Below are positions 46,752 through 56,851 of a stretch of DNA of 64,000 bases, piece after piece. The stretch is taken from positions 95,900-159,899 of the forward strand of contig JANYDC010000031.1 in assembly GCA_025359965.1 (NCBI GenBank). Direction: 5' to 3'. The notes beneath the pieces are model-generated. The model saw nothing but the letters and a program-made list of their open reading frames with translations. It was not told where the DNA came from and did no database searches. The stretch is from Pedosphaera sp. Lineage in GTDB: Bacteria > Verrucomicrobiota > Verrucomicrobiia > Limisphaerales > SXQI01. Position 1 is the stretch's first letter; each line of letters opens with the position of its first letter. The translations under genes and the position numbers were made by a program.

Positions 46752-47675
46752 ATGGCCTCTCATATCAAACCGACAATCAAGCCTCAAGTCGCCGAAGCTG
46801 GCCTCAACAAAACCACGCACCCAGATGGAAGTCCGTCGTCAGAATACACAGTGAAAAATGGAAGGCGGCACGGCATTTACCACCAGTGGCATGAAAATGG
46901 GGGGCTCGCAGAGGAAGGCCGCTACCGAAATGGGCTGCTGCACGGGGTTATTCGAAAATGGAACGCAAAAGGTCAATTATTGGGAAAATGTAAATTCGAC
47001 AACGGCACTGGCATGCTCCGCATATGGCATGACAACGGCCAACTTAGTTGCGAGTGGTCCTACGTGCACGGCGTAATGACTGGCCGGATGAAGTTTTGGG
47101 ATGAGGAAGGAATGCTCTACGGACAACGCTACTATTTTAATGGCCGTCCCATTTCAAAAAAAGCTTACGTGCAAAAATGTGATAGCATGCCGCAACTCCC
47201 ACGCTTTGAGGATGAGAAGACCGCAAATACCCTAGGCAACTATGTTAGGCGGTTGCGCCGAGCAAAACGGGAACAGCGCAAATCTGGCCCGACCCAAGAC
47301 GAACTTGCAGAGCAAAAATGTTTCGACGAGCAATGTGAACTCGAAGCAAAGGAGAAGAGCTCGAAGGAACTCCTTGTATGGCTGACGAAAGGCATCAAGC
47401 AGCACAGGGAAATCGGCGAGATGTCCAAAAGACAAGCCCTGCGGTTTGCCCGTAAATTGTATTCTCTGGGAGCGGTCAAGGCCTGGGCGACTGACATCGA
47501 GCTGGACGGGGATGGGGCCGAGTACTCAAATAGGCTTATTATCGCTTTGCCCGAAATATCAACCAAGCAAAGCAAGATTTATGATCTGTGCGTCGACCCA
47601 GCACGTCCATTAATGGATGGAAGCGCCCCCGCCATTAGGGTTGGAAGGAAATACATGAGCATATCCTTGTTGTAA
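46752..47675 (+). CDS. MORN_2/YwqK-like repeat protein with distinct C-terminal domain
   Basis: NGRRHGIYHQWHENGGLAEEGRYRNGLLHGVIRKWNAKGQLLGKCKFDNG... repeats, followed by LYSLGAVKAWATDIELDGDGAEYSNRLIIALPE. Confidence 0.75.
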   Translation: MASHIKPTIKPQVAEAGLNKTTHPDGSPSSEYTVKNGRRHGIYHQWHENGGLAEEGRYRNGLLHGVIRKWNAKGQLLGKCKFDNGTGMLRIWHDNGQLSCEWSYVHGVMTGRMKFWDEEGMLYGQRYYFNGRPISKKAYVQKCDSMPQLPRFEDEKTANTLGNYVRRLRRAKREQRKSGPTQDELAEQKCFDEQCELEAKEKSSKELLVWLTKGIKQHREIGEMSKRQALRFARKLYSLGAVKAWATDIELDGDGAEYSNRLIIALPEISTKQSKIYDLCVDPARPLMDGSAPAIRVGRKYMSISLL

Positions 47676-47829
47676 TGAACGTTTAATAGCGCGGACGGTT
47701 TGGTCCAATCTTGCTAGAATCGGGGGATTGACGGAGGGCTCTGGCTGGAGGCGCAACACGAATCCGTTTGGCAATATTTATCTACCCAACCGGACTCAGT
47801 GGTTGTGGGTGATGTAGTGGAAGCGGAGA

Positions 47830-47998
47830 GCGGAAAGAAGGTCCGGAACAGCCAACCCGTTCTTCCAAACCTGCTTGTGGTATTCTACTGCGTCGCCTCG
47901 GGGTAAAACTAAAGGATTGAGTCGCGAAACTCGTCTGGATCAGGATTCACCGATTGGTCCACGATCGATCGGCAATCGTCGAAGCGCAGCATGGCCTT
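47830..47998 (-). pseudogene. Decayed partial copy of the VOC/glyoxalase-family gene at 49921-50280
   Basis: Minus-strand translation AMLRFDDCRSIVDQSVNPDPDEFRDSIL*FYPE... then, after a frameshift, EYHKQVWKNGLAVPD. Intact copy reads AMLRFDECRLMVDQSINLHPGQFRDPILYLYPEDLVEYHKLVRKTGLAVPD. Confidence 0.9.
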
Positions 47999-48007
47999 TT
48001 TTGGGGC

Positions 48008-49804
48008 TCAATCCCACCCAATGGTTCGGCCTTTATTTTGGTCCTGTAACCAGGTCATGAGGGGTTTGAAGTATTCCACCATGGCGCGGGTGGATAGATC
48101 CTCGCCGGTGAGGTCACGCAAAACTTTGCGCCAATCCTCGGTGGCACCTTTGACCAGATAACTCCTCAGAAAATCGCCGACTGCCTTGTTATTGGCGTAA
48201 TTGCACTGCTGCGGTGGCTGATGAAGGATTTTGCGCGCGATGTGATCGTGCAACTGAAACTTAAGCACGGTGGCGATGGCGTAGGAATAGTAGTAACAAG
48301 GATTATCATTGATGTGCGTCTTGGTGGCTGCGTCGCAGAATTCTTCGCCTCTCGAGGTCGGTGGTTCCACTCCTTGTAGGTTGCGCACATATTCCCACCA
48401 GCGGGTGTTCCACTGGTCGGGAGGCAGGTTTTTGCCGTACACGTCGGCCTCCCAATGGGTCATCGTGCCGCTGGACCAGAAGATGAATGGGAGGGACCGG
48501 GAGAGTGAGTCGCTCAACAAAAAAGCGGTGGCATCAGGTTCAAAATCAGCGGGCAAAACCTTCACCGATTTAAGATAAGGCACCTGCGACGCGGCCAGGG
48601 CGATCAACTCGCCGGTGCCCTCATGGAACGCGGGGTTCGCTCCGGTCCTTAAAAGGTAGGGCACCTCAGGACGCGTATAGCTCATGAAATAATAGCCGTG
48701 ACCCAATTCATGGTGAGTGGTGAAGAACCATTCGGAATTGGGCTCCACGCTCATGAGTGAGCGGATATCGCGATCCAAATCGACATGCCAGCAGGAGGCA
48801 TGGGTGTTTTTCTTCCGTTTGTCACCGAGCTTCACCGGATACAAATCAGATTTCTGCCAGAAAGAATCGGGCAATGGGGAGAACCCCAGGCCGGTGTAGA
48901 ATTGTTCCGCCGTTTTCACGATGGATTCGGCGGAGCGATTGGTGAAATAAGAATCTAGTTTGGCGGCCTCAACGATTCCGTCCCATTGCTGGCTCCAACG
49001 GTTATTGATCCAGTGGGCCGGAATTAGTTTGGGTACTGGCTGCCCATATTTTTTGGCGAGTTCATATCGCACCCATGTGTGCAGTTGCAAATAGAGCGGG
49101 CGGAGTTCGCGCATGAAATCGTCCTGCATCTTCAACATGGCGTCGCTGGTCATTTGATATGCGGCCACTTGAAGGGCAAAATAATCGGAGTATCCCAACT
49201 CTCGCGCGCAACCGTTGCGCAAATCACGCAGCTTGACCAAGCCTGGTTTCAAGGCAGGACCGGATTCTTTGGATGCCTCCCACACCGCTCGGCGTTCGGT
49301 CAGATTGGTGCTTGTTTGGAGCAAGTCATCAATCGCGTTCACGCTGATTGGTTTGCCTTTCATCTGGAACTCGAAGCCGTTCAGAGTGGAGGATTGCTTG
49401 GTCTCAGCAGCGATGCGCATGGCAACCAACTCGGGGTTGGACATGGGACCTTCGGCTGCATTTAACAAGGATTGCTCCAACTGGCGCACCGTCAACTGAT
49501 TCAATTTGGTGCGATGTTCCAGCAGTTTTTTGGCACGGGTAATCACAGCGGGATTGCCATTGAAGGAAGCGCGGGCCTTCCCCGCCACTTCGGCACCGGC
49601 ATCGTGTTCGGGCGAAACATCCGTCAGGGCCAGCCATTGCGCCTCGTTCTCAACCCTGTAAACGCCCTGATAGCCTGCGTTCACCACCGAAAGAAAAATA
49701 TCGGCCTCCTCTTGGGGCGTCGCTGCAGCAATCGCAGAATGGGAGGGGATGAAAATCGCGAGAGCCAAGACAAAAGCCCAACAAGCAAATGTTCGAAATT
49801 TCAT
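48008..49804 (-). CDS. Peptidase family M2-like (ACE-like) zinc metallopeptidase, secreted
   Basis: HEXXH in FTTHHELGHGYYFMSY, followed by NPAFHEGTGELIALAASQ. Signal-like MKFRTFACWAFVLALAIFIPSHSAIAA at 49804. Confidence 0.88.
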   Translation of the reverse strand: MKFRTFACWAFVLALAIFIPSHSAIAAATPQEEADIFLSVVNAGYQGVYRVENEAQWLALTDVSPEHDAGAEVAGKARASFNGNPAVITRAKKLLEHRTKLNQLTVRQLEQSLLNAAEGPMSNPELVAMRIAAETKQSSTLNGFEFQMKGKPISVNAIDDLLQTSTNLTERRAVWEASKESGPALKPGLVKLRDLRNGCARELGYSDYFALQVAAYQMTSDAMLKMQDDFMRELRPLYLQLHTWVRYELAKKYGQPVPKLIPAHWINNRWSQQWDGIVEAAKLDSYFTNRSAESIVKTAEQFYTGLGFSPLPDSFWQKSDLYPVKLGDKRKKNTHASCWHVDLDRDIRSLMSVEPNSEWFFTTHHELGHGYYFMSYTRPEVPYLLRTGANPAFHEGTGELIALAASQVPYLKSVKVLPADFEPDATAFLLSDSLSRSLPFIFWSSGTMTHWEADVYGKNLPPDQWNTRWWEYVRNLQGVEPPTSRGEEFCDAATKTHINDNPCYYYSYAIATVLKFQLHDHIARKILHQPPQQCNYANNKAVGDFLRSYLVKGATEDWRKVLRDLTGEDLSTRAMVEYFKPLMTWLQDQNKGRTIGWD

Positions 49805-49920
49805 GCTGTCCAGCATAGTCAAACCCGCACCAACGGCGAAAGCGTCGAATTCGTTTGCGGCGGGTGCGGCATTGGTCACGCCTGGCTCCTTATTGGGCAT
49901 TCAAGCGCCCATTGTCTGCC

Positions 49921-50280
49921 TCATGCGGAAGTATTTTGGCCGATCCACAATCGGTTGCCATCGGGATCGTCGATTCGAAATTCCTTCATGCCGTAGAAGG
50001 TGACCTCCAAATCCGGCACGGCCAATCCGGTCTTTCGAACCAGCTTGTGATACTCGACCAAATCCTCCGGGTAGAGATAAAGGATTGGATCGCGAAACTG
50101 GCCGGGATGTAGATTGATGGATTGATCCACCATCAATCTACATTCATCGAAACGGAGCATGGCCCAGCGCCATTCGTCGTTTCGTTGCTCCACCTCAAAC
50201 CCCAACATGCCGCAGTAAAAATCCACGCTCGCTTGGATGCTTTTGACGGGGAGCATAGGAATCATTCTGGTCATCTTCAT
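49921..50280 (-). CDS. VOC/glyoxalase-bleomycin resistance family protein
   Basis: MIPMLPVKSIQASVDFYCGMLGFEVE...EFRIDDPDGNRLWIGQ. Confidence 0.88.
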   Translation of the reverse strand: MKMTRMIPMLPVKSIQASVDFYCGMLGFEVEQRNDEWRWAMLRFDECRLMVDQSINLHPGQFRDPILYLYPEDLVEYHKLVRKTGLAVPDLEVTFYGMKEFRIDDPDGNRLWIGQNTSA

Positions 50281-50387
50281 AGATTTATGGCTCTGCGTTG
50301 CTGCAAAACAAACGTGGCCGGCAAGGAATCCGGCCCTTCCAGATTAGGAGGTTTCGGATTGGGAAAACATCAGGCTGATTATCGGGC

Positions 50388-51635
50388 CTATTTTTTAAGC
50401 TGGAGATGTACGAAGGCACCTCGCTTATTTCCCACAACAATATCTGGCAGACCGTCGCCGTTGACATCACCGACCACCACTTGAGTGCCGACGCCGGATT
50501 CGCTGTCGATCAAATGGGGCACAAAATCGACTGAGTGATCAGCCGCGCGCACCAGTTTGAACCAGTAAAGAACCGCCGCTGAGTTGCGATCAGGATCGCC
50601 GGTCCGTCCGTGCGACCAGAAGCGCTTGCCGGTAACGATGTCCTTCACGCCGTCACCATCCATGTCCACCAGTTCGATGGCATGCAGCTCGGAGAATTTT
50701 ACGCCGTATTTGTTGTCGGTGGTCTCCTTGTTCATGATGATGTGCTCGCGGAATTTGATCTCTTTGCCCTCACGATATTGCTCATACCAAGCCAGCCCAA
50801 AGCCATGTGCAGCCAGACCTGTGATGATATCATTCAAGCCATCGCCATTAACGTCGTAGGCGTACATTTGTGAGCCGCCTGCGCCAAAAGTCCATGGATG
50901 TAGCGCCCACAGTGGATTTCCGGACAGGGATGAGGGTTGCTCCCACCAACCATCCTTCTCAATCAAATCCAGCTTCCCATCGCCGTTGACGTCTCCGACG
51001 CCCATGCCATGGGTGAAATTGCCATATTTGTTATCCGGCGAGATGGCGTGGAACAACCATGGTTTGGTGGGATCGGATTCGTCCGGCCCGGCGTACCCAT
51101 ACTGCCCTTTGGTGATGCAAACCAACTCGGGCCGGCCATCGCCTGTGATGTCCGTGAAAGTGGGAGATTCGTTGTCAGTTTGGTCGAAGATTTTGTGGCG
51201 CTTCCAAGGCCCCTCAAGCCCCTTGGGGTTTTCAAACCAAGAGGTATCCTGACCAGGAAAACCAATGATCAATACGTCCTTCCAGCCATCCTTGTTGAAG
51301 TCGTAGGTGTACGCGAAAAAGTTGTCGGAATAGGTGTTTTTTGAGCCAAGCGTGCCTTCGAAGCCGGGAGCCTTAACGCTGGTCATGGAGCTTAAAGCCA
51401 GATCGAAGGTTTGGGTGGCCGGGTAAATTTCGTGACGTTTCTTGAAATCGGGCCCTTCCCACCACCACGGCCCGGCCACGATGTCGTTCTTGCCGTCGTT
51501 ATTCAGGTCGCCAAAGGTGGCACCCTCGCTCCAAAACTGATCATGAAGCTGAATCTTTTGAAAACCACCGGCGACATCAGCGCGAGAAGCGGAGGCCATA
51601 CTCAGCAGAGCAACAAGAATAAAAGGAGTTTTCAT
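50388..51635 (-). CDS. Secreted FG-GAP/VCBS-repeat beta-propeller protein
   Basis: Repeats such as VGDVNGDGKLDLIEKDGWW, YDVNGDGLNDIITGL, VVVGDVNGDGLPDIVVG. Signal peptide MKTPFILVALLSMASASRA. Confidence 0.88.
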   Translation of the reverse strand: MKTPFILVALLSMASASRADVAGGFQKIQLHDQFWSEGATFGDLNNDGKNDIVAGPWWWEGPDFKKRHEIYPATQTFDLALSSMTSVKAPGFEGTLGSKNTYSDNFFAYTYDFNKDGWKDVLIIGFPGQDTSWFENPKGLEGPWKRHKIFDQTDNESPTFTDITGDGRPELVCITKGQYGYAGPDESDPTKPWLFHAISPDNKYGNFTHGMGVGDVNGDGKLDLIEKDGWWEQPSSLSGNPLWALHPWTFGAGGSQMYAYDVNGDGLNDIITGLAAHGFGLAWYEQYREGKEIKFREHIIMNKETTDNKYGVKFSELHAIELVDMDGDGVKDIVTGKRFWSHGRTGDPDRNSAAVLYWFKLVRAADHSVDFVPHLIDSESGVGTQVVVGDVNGDGLPDIVVGNKRGAFVHLQLKK

Positions 51636-51856
51636 TAAAATACGGGCATTAACGATTATTGACTGCAAAAGCGGTGCAAAGCTTCACCAAAAAAGCATCA
51701 CATCGGCGGTAGCTCAGAGTGAATCAGCCGCCGCTATGCCGCAAGGAGGATAAACGAAAAAGGAGAAGGCGCCATTTTTACACAATGTCTTACTTTTTAA
51801 CTTACGTCTTACTTTTCTCATATGACACACCCCATCGAATGCGGAATCCTGGCTTG

Positions 51857-52132
51857 ATGAGTGCCACCAAGAAAACCGACGCCGTTCGGTTCACCACCAA
51901 AGGTCAGGTTGTGATCCCGGCTAGGCTGCGGAAGCAATTCCACATCGAGGTCGGCACCAAGGCAATGGTGCAAGCCACAGCCGATGGCATTCTCCTCATT
52001 CCGGTGACGACCGCCTTGGTCCGTCAAGGACGTGGCATCCTCAAGCGTAAAGCAGGCCATAAATCCCTCGCCGAAGATTGGGCCGACCACAAAAAAGCCG
52101 AGCAGGAACTGGGAGATCGCCATGCCCGTTAA
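51857..52132 (+). CDS. AbrB/SpoVT-like DNA-binding antitoxin
   Basis: RFTTKGQVVIPARLRKQFHIEVGTKAMVQATADGILLIPV is a classic AbrB swapped-hairpin motif. Overlaps the PIN toxin start by 11 nt. Confidence 0.9.
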   Translation: MSATKKTDAVRFTTKGQVVIPARLRKQFHIEVGTKAMVQATADGILLIPVTTALVRQGRGILKRKAGHKSLAEDWADHKKAEQELGDRHAR

Positions 52133-52526
52133 GGTGCTCGACAGCTTCGCTCTCATCGCTTATTTCAGCAACGAAACGGGTGCGGAGGAAGTTGAGAACC
52201 TGCTGATCGCGGCGGGACAGACGGCCGTCCCGCTTCACATGACCGACGTCAACTATGCGGAGGTCAGGTATTCCATCGCGAAGAAACACGGGGCTTCCTC
52301 ATGGGCAGCGGCCTCGAAAATCCTCCAAGGCCTGCCGATAGATTTCCACTCCACTTCCAGAGCTCTGGCAGACATTGCCGCTGAATTCAAAACCCGCTTT
52401 AAAATGAGGTTGGCTGATGCCTTCGCAGCAGCGCTTGCCAAGGATATGAATGCTGAACTGGTCACCGGAGATACCGAATTTAAGGTTCTGGAAAAAGAGG
52501 TCAGGATAAGGTGGCTGAAGGAGTAG
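52122..52526 (+). CDS. PIN-domain toxin (VapC-like)
   Basis: MPVKVLDSFALIAYF...TDVNYAEVRY...MRLADAFAAALAKDMNAELVTGDTEFKVLE. Confidence 0.9.
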   Translation: MPVKVLDSFALIAYFSNETGAEEVENLLIAAGQTAVPLHMTDVNYAEVRYSIAKKHGASSWAAASKILQGLPIDFHSTSRALADIAAEFKTRFKMRLADAFAAALAKDMNAELVTGDTEFKVLEKEVRIRWLKE

Positions 52527-52595
52527 AGTTCCCCGCACACCTTTCAATTGCCATAAACACGCAATGGTCCGTAATCTGAGGCGACCTTCAACTAG

Positions 52596-55500
52596 ATGAA
52601 CCTGATTACCTCAGCGCTGCGCCGACCGTTCTCCGTCTTGGTTGCCGTCGTTGCGATCGTGCTGACCTCTTTATTCGCGCTGCAAAAAATGCCGCGCGAC
52701 ATCTTCCCCAGCCTCGGTGTTCCGGTCCTCTACGTCGCGCAGCCTTATGGAGGCATGGACCCGGCGCAAATGGAGGGATACCTCACTTATTATTACGAAT
52801 ATCACTTCCTCTACGTGACCGGCATCGAGCACGTTGAATCAAAATCCATTCAGGGGGTGGCCCTCGTTAAGCTCCAGTTCCACCCCGGGACGGACATGGC
52901 CCAGGCCCTCGCCGAGACGATCGCCCAAGTCAACAGGGCCCGCGCATTTATGCCGCCCGGCACTGTGCCACCCTTCGTGATGCGCTTCGATGCGGGGAGC
53001 GTGCCCGTGGGCAATCTGGTGTTTACGAGCGATACTCACACTGTGGCGGAGCTTCAGGATGCGGCCCTTAATCGGGTGCGCCCCCTGTTCGCCACCTTGC
53101 CGGGCGTCTCGGCGCCGCCGCCATTTGGCGGTAGCGCACGGGCCATTGTGATCCGAGCCAACCCTGACCGCCTGCGTGCCCACAGCCTGAGCCCGGACGA
53201 TGTGGTCAAGGCGCTGGTTGGAGCCAACACCATCACGCCGTCGGGAAACATACGCATTGGCGACCAGATTCCCATGGTGCCGCTAAATTCGGTGGTTAAG
53301 AGCATCAAGGAATTGGAAAACGTGCCGCTGAGGGCCGGAGTCAATCCGGCCGTGTTTATGCGCGATATCGGCACAGTGGAGGATGCCTCTGACATTGCCA
53401 CCGCTTATGCACTGGTGAACGGACGCCGAACAGTGTTCATCCCTGTCACCAAACGCGCGGACGCATCCACACTCAGCGTGGTCAAACTGGTGAAAGAGAA
53501 TCTGTCCAAATTCCAATCGGCTCTGCCTGATGGGATGAAGGTCAGCTATGAGTTTGACCAATCCCCCTATGTGACACGTGCTATTGCGGGCCTTGCCATG
53601 GAGGGCGCTCTCGGCGCGGTGCTGACGGGCTTGATGGTGTTGCTCTTCCTGAGGGATTGGCGGACGGCCTTGGTGGTTGTGCTCAACATTCCGCTGGCTG
53701 TAATGGCTGCGGTGATAGGACTTTGGCTGACGGGCCAGACCATTAATCTCATGACATTGGGCGGGCTGGCACTGGCCATCGGCGTGCTGGTGGATGAGGC
53801 CACCGTCTCCATTGAAAACATCCATACCCAGCTTGCGCTAGGGAAACCGGTCGCGCTGGCCGCCTTCACTGCCACAGTCGAAACCGCTGGGCCAAGATTG
53901 CTGGCCATGTTGAGCGTGGTCGCAGTGTTCATCCCGGCATTGTTCATGGTCGGCCCCGGACGCGCACTCTTTCTGCCGTTGGCCCTGGCAGTTGGTTTCG
54001 CCATGGCAGCCTCCTACCTTCTGTCCACCACGCTCGTGCCTGTGCTCTCGGCATGGCTGCTGAAATCGAAGCCGCACGGCTCGGAGGTCGATCAAGGTTT
54101 TTTCAGCAGGATCCAAGCTGCGTACACCAAACTTGTGCAAGGAATCATGGAACTCCGCTGGCTCGTCGCAGTCGTTGCCCTGGCCCTCGCCTGTGGCGTC
54201 ATCTGGCAGGTTGGAGGCAAGCTGGGCACCGAAATTTTCCCAACCGTCGATTCCGGCCAATTCCAAGTGCGCCTGCGCGCACCGGCCGGAACCCGCATCG
54301 AACGGACTGAAGTGCTTGCAACCAATGCCTTGGCTCTCATCAAGTCCGAAGTGGGCGCGACCAACGTGGAAATCACCCTGGGTTTTGTCGGTGTCCAGCC
54401 GGCATCATTCCCAATCAATACCATTTACCTGTGGACGGGCGGCCCTGAGGAGGCAGTGCTGCAGGTCCAGTTGAAATCAGGTTCAGGAGTTCGCATTGAG
54501 GCATTGAAGGAACGGTTGCGCCAGAGGCTCACCGCAGCCATGCCCGAGGTTAAATACTCCTTTGAACCCAGCGACATCGTCAGCCGCGTCATGAGCTTTG
54601 GATCCCCCACCCCCATTGCCATTGCGGTGAGCGGGCCCAACCTTGGGGCAAGCCGCGAGTACGCTGAAAAAATTCGTGACGCGCTGGCAGCAATTCCCCC
54701 GCTGAGGGATCTGCAATTCGAGCAGTCGCTGGATAACCCCACAATCGAAGTGAACGTGAACCGTGAGAGGGCCGGGCTGATGGGGGTTACAGTGGGCGAT
54801 GTGGCGCGATCACTGGTGGCAGCCACTTCGTCGAGTCGCTTTACCGCACCGGTCTATTGGGCCGACCCAGCCAGCGGCGTCGCATACCAGATTCAGGTGG
54901 AGATTCCACAGGCACGCATGAATTCGATGGAAGAGATGCGAAATATTCCTGTGAACACCAAGGGAGAAAACCCGCTCCTGCTGCGCAGCGTGGCCAGCAT
55001 CCAAAAAGGGACAGCCGTTGGCGAATATGACCGCTATAATATGCAGAGGCAGGTGACCCTGACCGCCAATCTTTTCGGTGAGGATTTGGGAGCCGTGTCG
55101 CGCAAGATATCTGAGGCTCTGGCCAAAGTGGGCGCCCCGCCGGCACGAGTGGCGCTAAACGTGCGCGGTCAGATCGCCCCAATGACCCAGATGTTCGAGA
55201 GCCTTAACTCAGGCCTGCTGCTGGCTGTCGTGGTCATCTTCCTGCTCCTCGTGGCGAATTTCCAATCCATCAAACTTTCAATAGTGGTTGCATCCACAGT
55301 GCCCGCAGTAATCGCCGGGGTTGCGCTTTCACTTTGGCTTACCGGAACAACCCTCAACATCCAATCCTTCATGGGAGCCATTATGGCGGTGGGTGTCGCC
55401 GTCGCGAATGCGATACTGCTGGTGACATTTGCGGAACGGGCGCGCATGGCCGGAGCCAGCGCCCGCGACGCCGCAGTGGAAGGCGCTCGGAGCCGTTTGC

Positions 55501-55769
55501 GCCCTATTCTGATGACCAGCCTCGCAATGACTGCGGGGATGGTTCCCATGGCGATCGGCCTTGGAGAAGGAGGAGAACAAACCGCTCCGCTGGGCCGGGC
55601 GGTAGTGGGCGGCCTCGTTGCCGCAACCTTTGCCACACTTATTGTGCTGCCCGCAGTTTTTGCCATAGTTCAAGCCCGTGCAGCCCGGCATTCGGCATCA
55701 CTTGATCCGCACGACGCAAACAGCAGCCGTTACCTCACACCGACTGTCAGCCAGCGCATGGCACCGTAA
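52596..55769 (+). CDS. RND-family efflux transporter permease (AcrB-like)
   Basis: About 1057 aa. [30 protein letters not shown] clusters, [20 protein letters not shown]. Confidence 0.93.
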   Translation: MNLITSALRRPFSVLVAVVAIVLTSLFALQKMPRDIFPSLGVPVLYVAQPYGGMDPAQMEGYLTYYYEYHFLYVTGIEHVESKSIQGVALVKLQFHPGTDMAQALAETIAQVNRARAFMPPGTVPPFVMRFDAGSVPVGNLVFTSDTHTVAELQDAALNRVRPLFATLPGVSAPPPFGGSARAIVIRANPDRLRAHSLSPDDVVKALVGANTITPSGNIRIGDQIPMVPLNSVVKSIKELENVPLRAGVNPAVFMRDIGTVEDASDIATAYALVNGRRTVFIPVTKRADASTLSVVKLVKENLSKFQSALPDGMKVSYEFDQSPYVTRAIAGLAMEGALGAVLTGLMVLLFLRDWRTALVVVLNIPLAVMAAVIGLWLTGQTINLMTLGGLALAIGVLVDEATVSIENIHTQLALGKPVALAAFTATVETAGPRLLAMLSVVAVFIPALFMVGPGRALFLPLALAVGFAMAASYLLSTTLVPVLSAWLLKSKPHGSEVDQGFFSRIQAAYTKLVQGIMELRWLVAVVALALACGVIWQVGGKLGTEIFPTVDSGQFQVRLRAPAGTRIERTEVLATNALALIKSEVGATNVEITLGFVGVQPASFPINTIYLWTGGPEEAVLQVQLKSGSGVRIEALKERLRQRLTAAMPEVKYSFEPSDIVSRVMSFGSPTPIAIAVSGPNLGASREYAEKIRDALAAIPPLRDLQFEQSLDNPTIEVNVNRERAGLMGVTVGDVARSLVAATSSSRFTAPVYWADPASGVAYQIQVEIPQARMNSMEEMRNIPVNTKGENPLLLRSVASIQKGTAVGEYDRYNMQRQVTLTANLFGEDLGAVSRKISEALAKVGAPPARVALNVRGQIAPMTQMFESLNSGLLLAVVVIFLLLVANFQSIKLSIVVASTVPAVIAGVALSLWLTGTTLNIQSFMGAIMAVGVAVANAILLVTFAERARMAGASARDAAVEGARSRLRPILMTSLAMTAGMVPMAIGLGEGGEQTAPLGRAVVGGLVAATFATLIVLPAVFAIVQARAARHSASLDPHDANSSRYLTPTVSQRMAP

Positions 55770-55775
55770 GAATTT

Positions 55776-56849
55776 ATGAACCGCTCGCTCCCCTCCCTAC
55801 TCTGCCTGATGGCGTTCGCCACGCTGCTGGCTGGTTGCAAGCCGGTGGCCACTGAAGCCACCAAGCCCTCAGCGCCGGCAAAGACCGATGTTCGAGTCAC
55901 CCAGGCTAAACGCGGGCCAATCACCCGAAGCATCAGCCTCCCAGCCAACGTGCGCGCATTCCAACAGGCCACGCTCTACGCCAAAGTGGGCGGCTATTTA
56001 AAGAACATCAATGTGGACCGGGGCGACTCGGTCAAAACAGGCGATGTTATTGCCGAGATTGAAGCACCAGAATTGCTGGCCGACTCGGCGAAGCATCAGG
56101 CAGAAGTAGAGATCGCGAAAGCTGATCATCAGCGCCTCGCGGAGGCTCTCAAAAAAGCACCCGATCTGGTGGTGCCTCTTTCGGTGGATGTTGCCAAAGG
56201 CAAGCTGGAGATGGCCCTGGCCGGTGCCAAACGAAACCAGACGTTGCTTGAATTCTCCCGATTGACCGCACCGTTCCCCGGTGTTGTGACCAAGCGTTGG
56301 GTGGACACAGGAGCCCTCATCCCCGCAGCCACGGCCAACAGCTCGCCTCAGGGTGCGGCGGTGGTGACACTGGCCGATTTCAGCAAAGTGCGAGTCGAGG
56401 TTTTTGTGCCCGAGCAGGAGGTTCCATTACTCAAAGTTGGACTGGCGGCTGAAGTCAAAGTGGAAGAGCTGCCCGGCAAATCATTTTCCGCCCAGGTGTC
56501 ACGCATCGCCTGGTCTCTTGATGAATCCACCAAAACCATGCCGATTGAGATCGACCTGCCCAACCCGGATGCCACGTTGCGTCCCGGGATGTTCGCTTCG
56601 GCGAAAATTGCTGTCAGCCAGAAGCCAGACGCACTCCTGCTTCCCATGGAGGCGCTGGTCATCGAGAAGGCCAAAACCTCGATTTTCATCCTCACGGATG
56701 GCAAAGCCAAAAAAATTGTCGTCAAAATTGGCTTTGAGGACGGTAAATCGTTTGAGATTTTGGATGGAGCCACTGCCGAGACCGTGGTCATCCTCACTGG
56801 CAAACTGCCTCTGGCCGACGGACAGCCGGTCAACCGATTGGAGGATTAA
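55776..56849 (+). CDS. RND efflux periplasmic adaptor (membrane fusion) lipoprotein
   Basis: LLAGCKPV lipobox. ATLYAKVGGYLKNINVDRGDSVKTGDVIAEIEAPELLAD. LRPGMFASAKIAV. Confidence 0.92.
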   Translation: MNRSLPSLLCLMAFATLLAGCKPVATEATKPSAPAKTDVRVTQAKRGPITRSISLPANVRAFQQATLYAKVGGYLKNINVDRGDSVKTGDVIAEIEAPELLADSAKHQAEVEIAKADHQRLAEALKKAPDLVVPLSVDVAKGKLEMALAGAKRNQTLLEFSRLTAPFPGVVTKRWVDTGALIPAATANSSPQGAAVVTLADFSKVRVEVFVPEQEVPLLKVGLAAEVKVEELPGKSFSAQVSRIAWSLDESTKTMPIEIDLPNPDATLRPGMFASAKIAVSQKPDALLLPMEALVIEKAKTSIFILTDGKAKKIVVKIGFEDGKSFEILDGATAETVVILTGKLPLADGQPVNRLED

Positions 56850-56851
56850 GA

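Noticed and set aside
46286-46753. 156-aa N-terminal extension of the sigma factor ORF, and overlapping ORFs 46290-46820 (-) and 46492-46854 (+)
   Set aside because: The extension lacks sigma homology and MSSCPNTDDW at 46285 is the plausible start. I could not choose between the overlapping ORFs; this stretch is probably intergenic.
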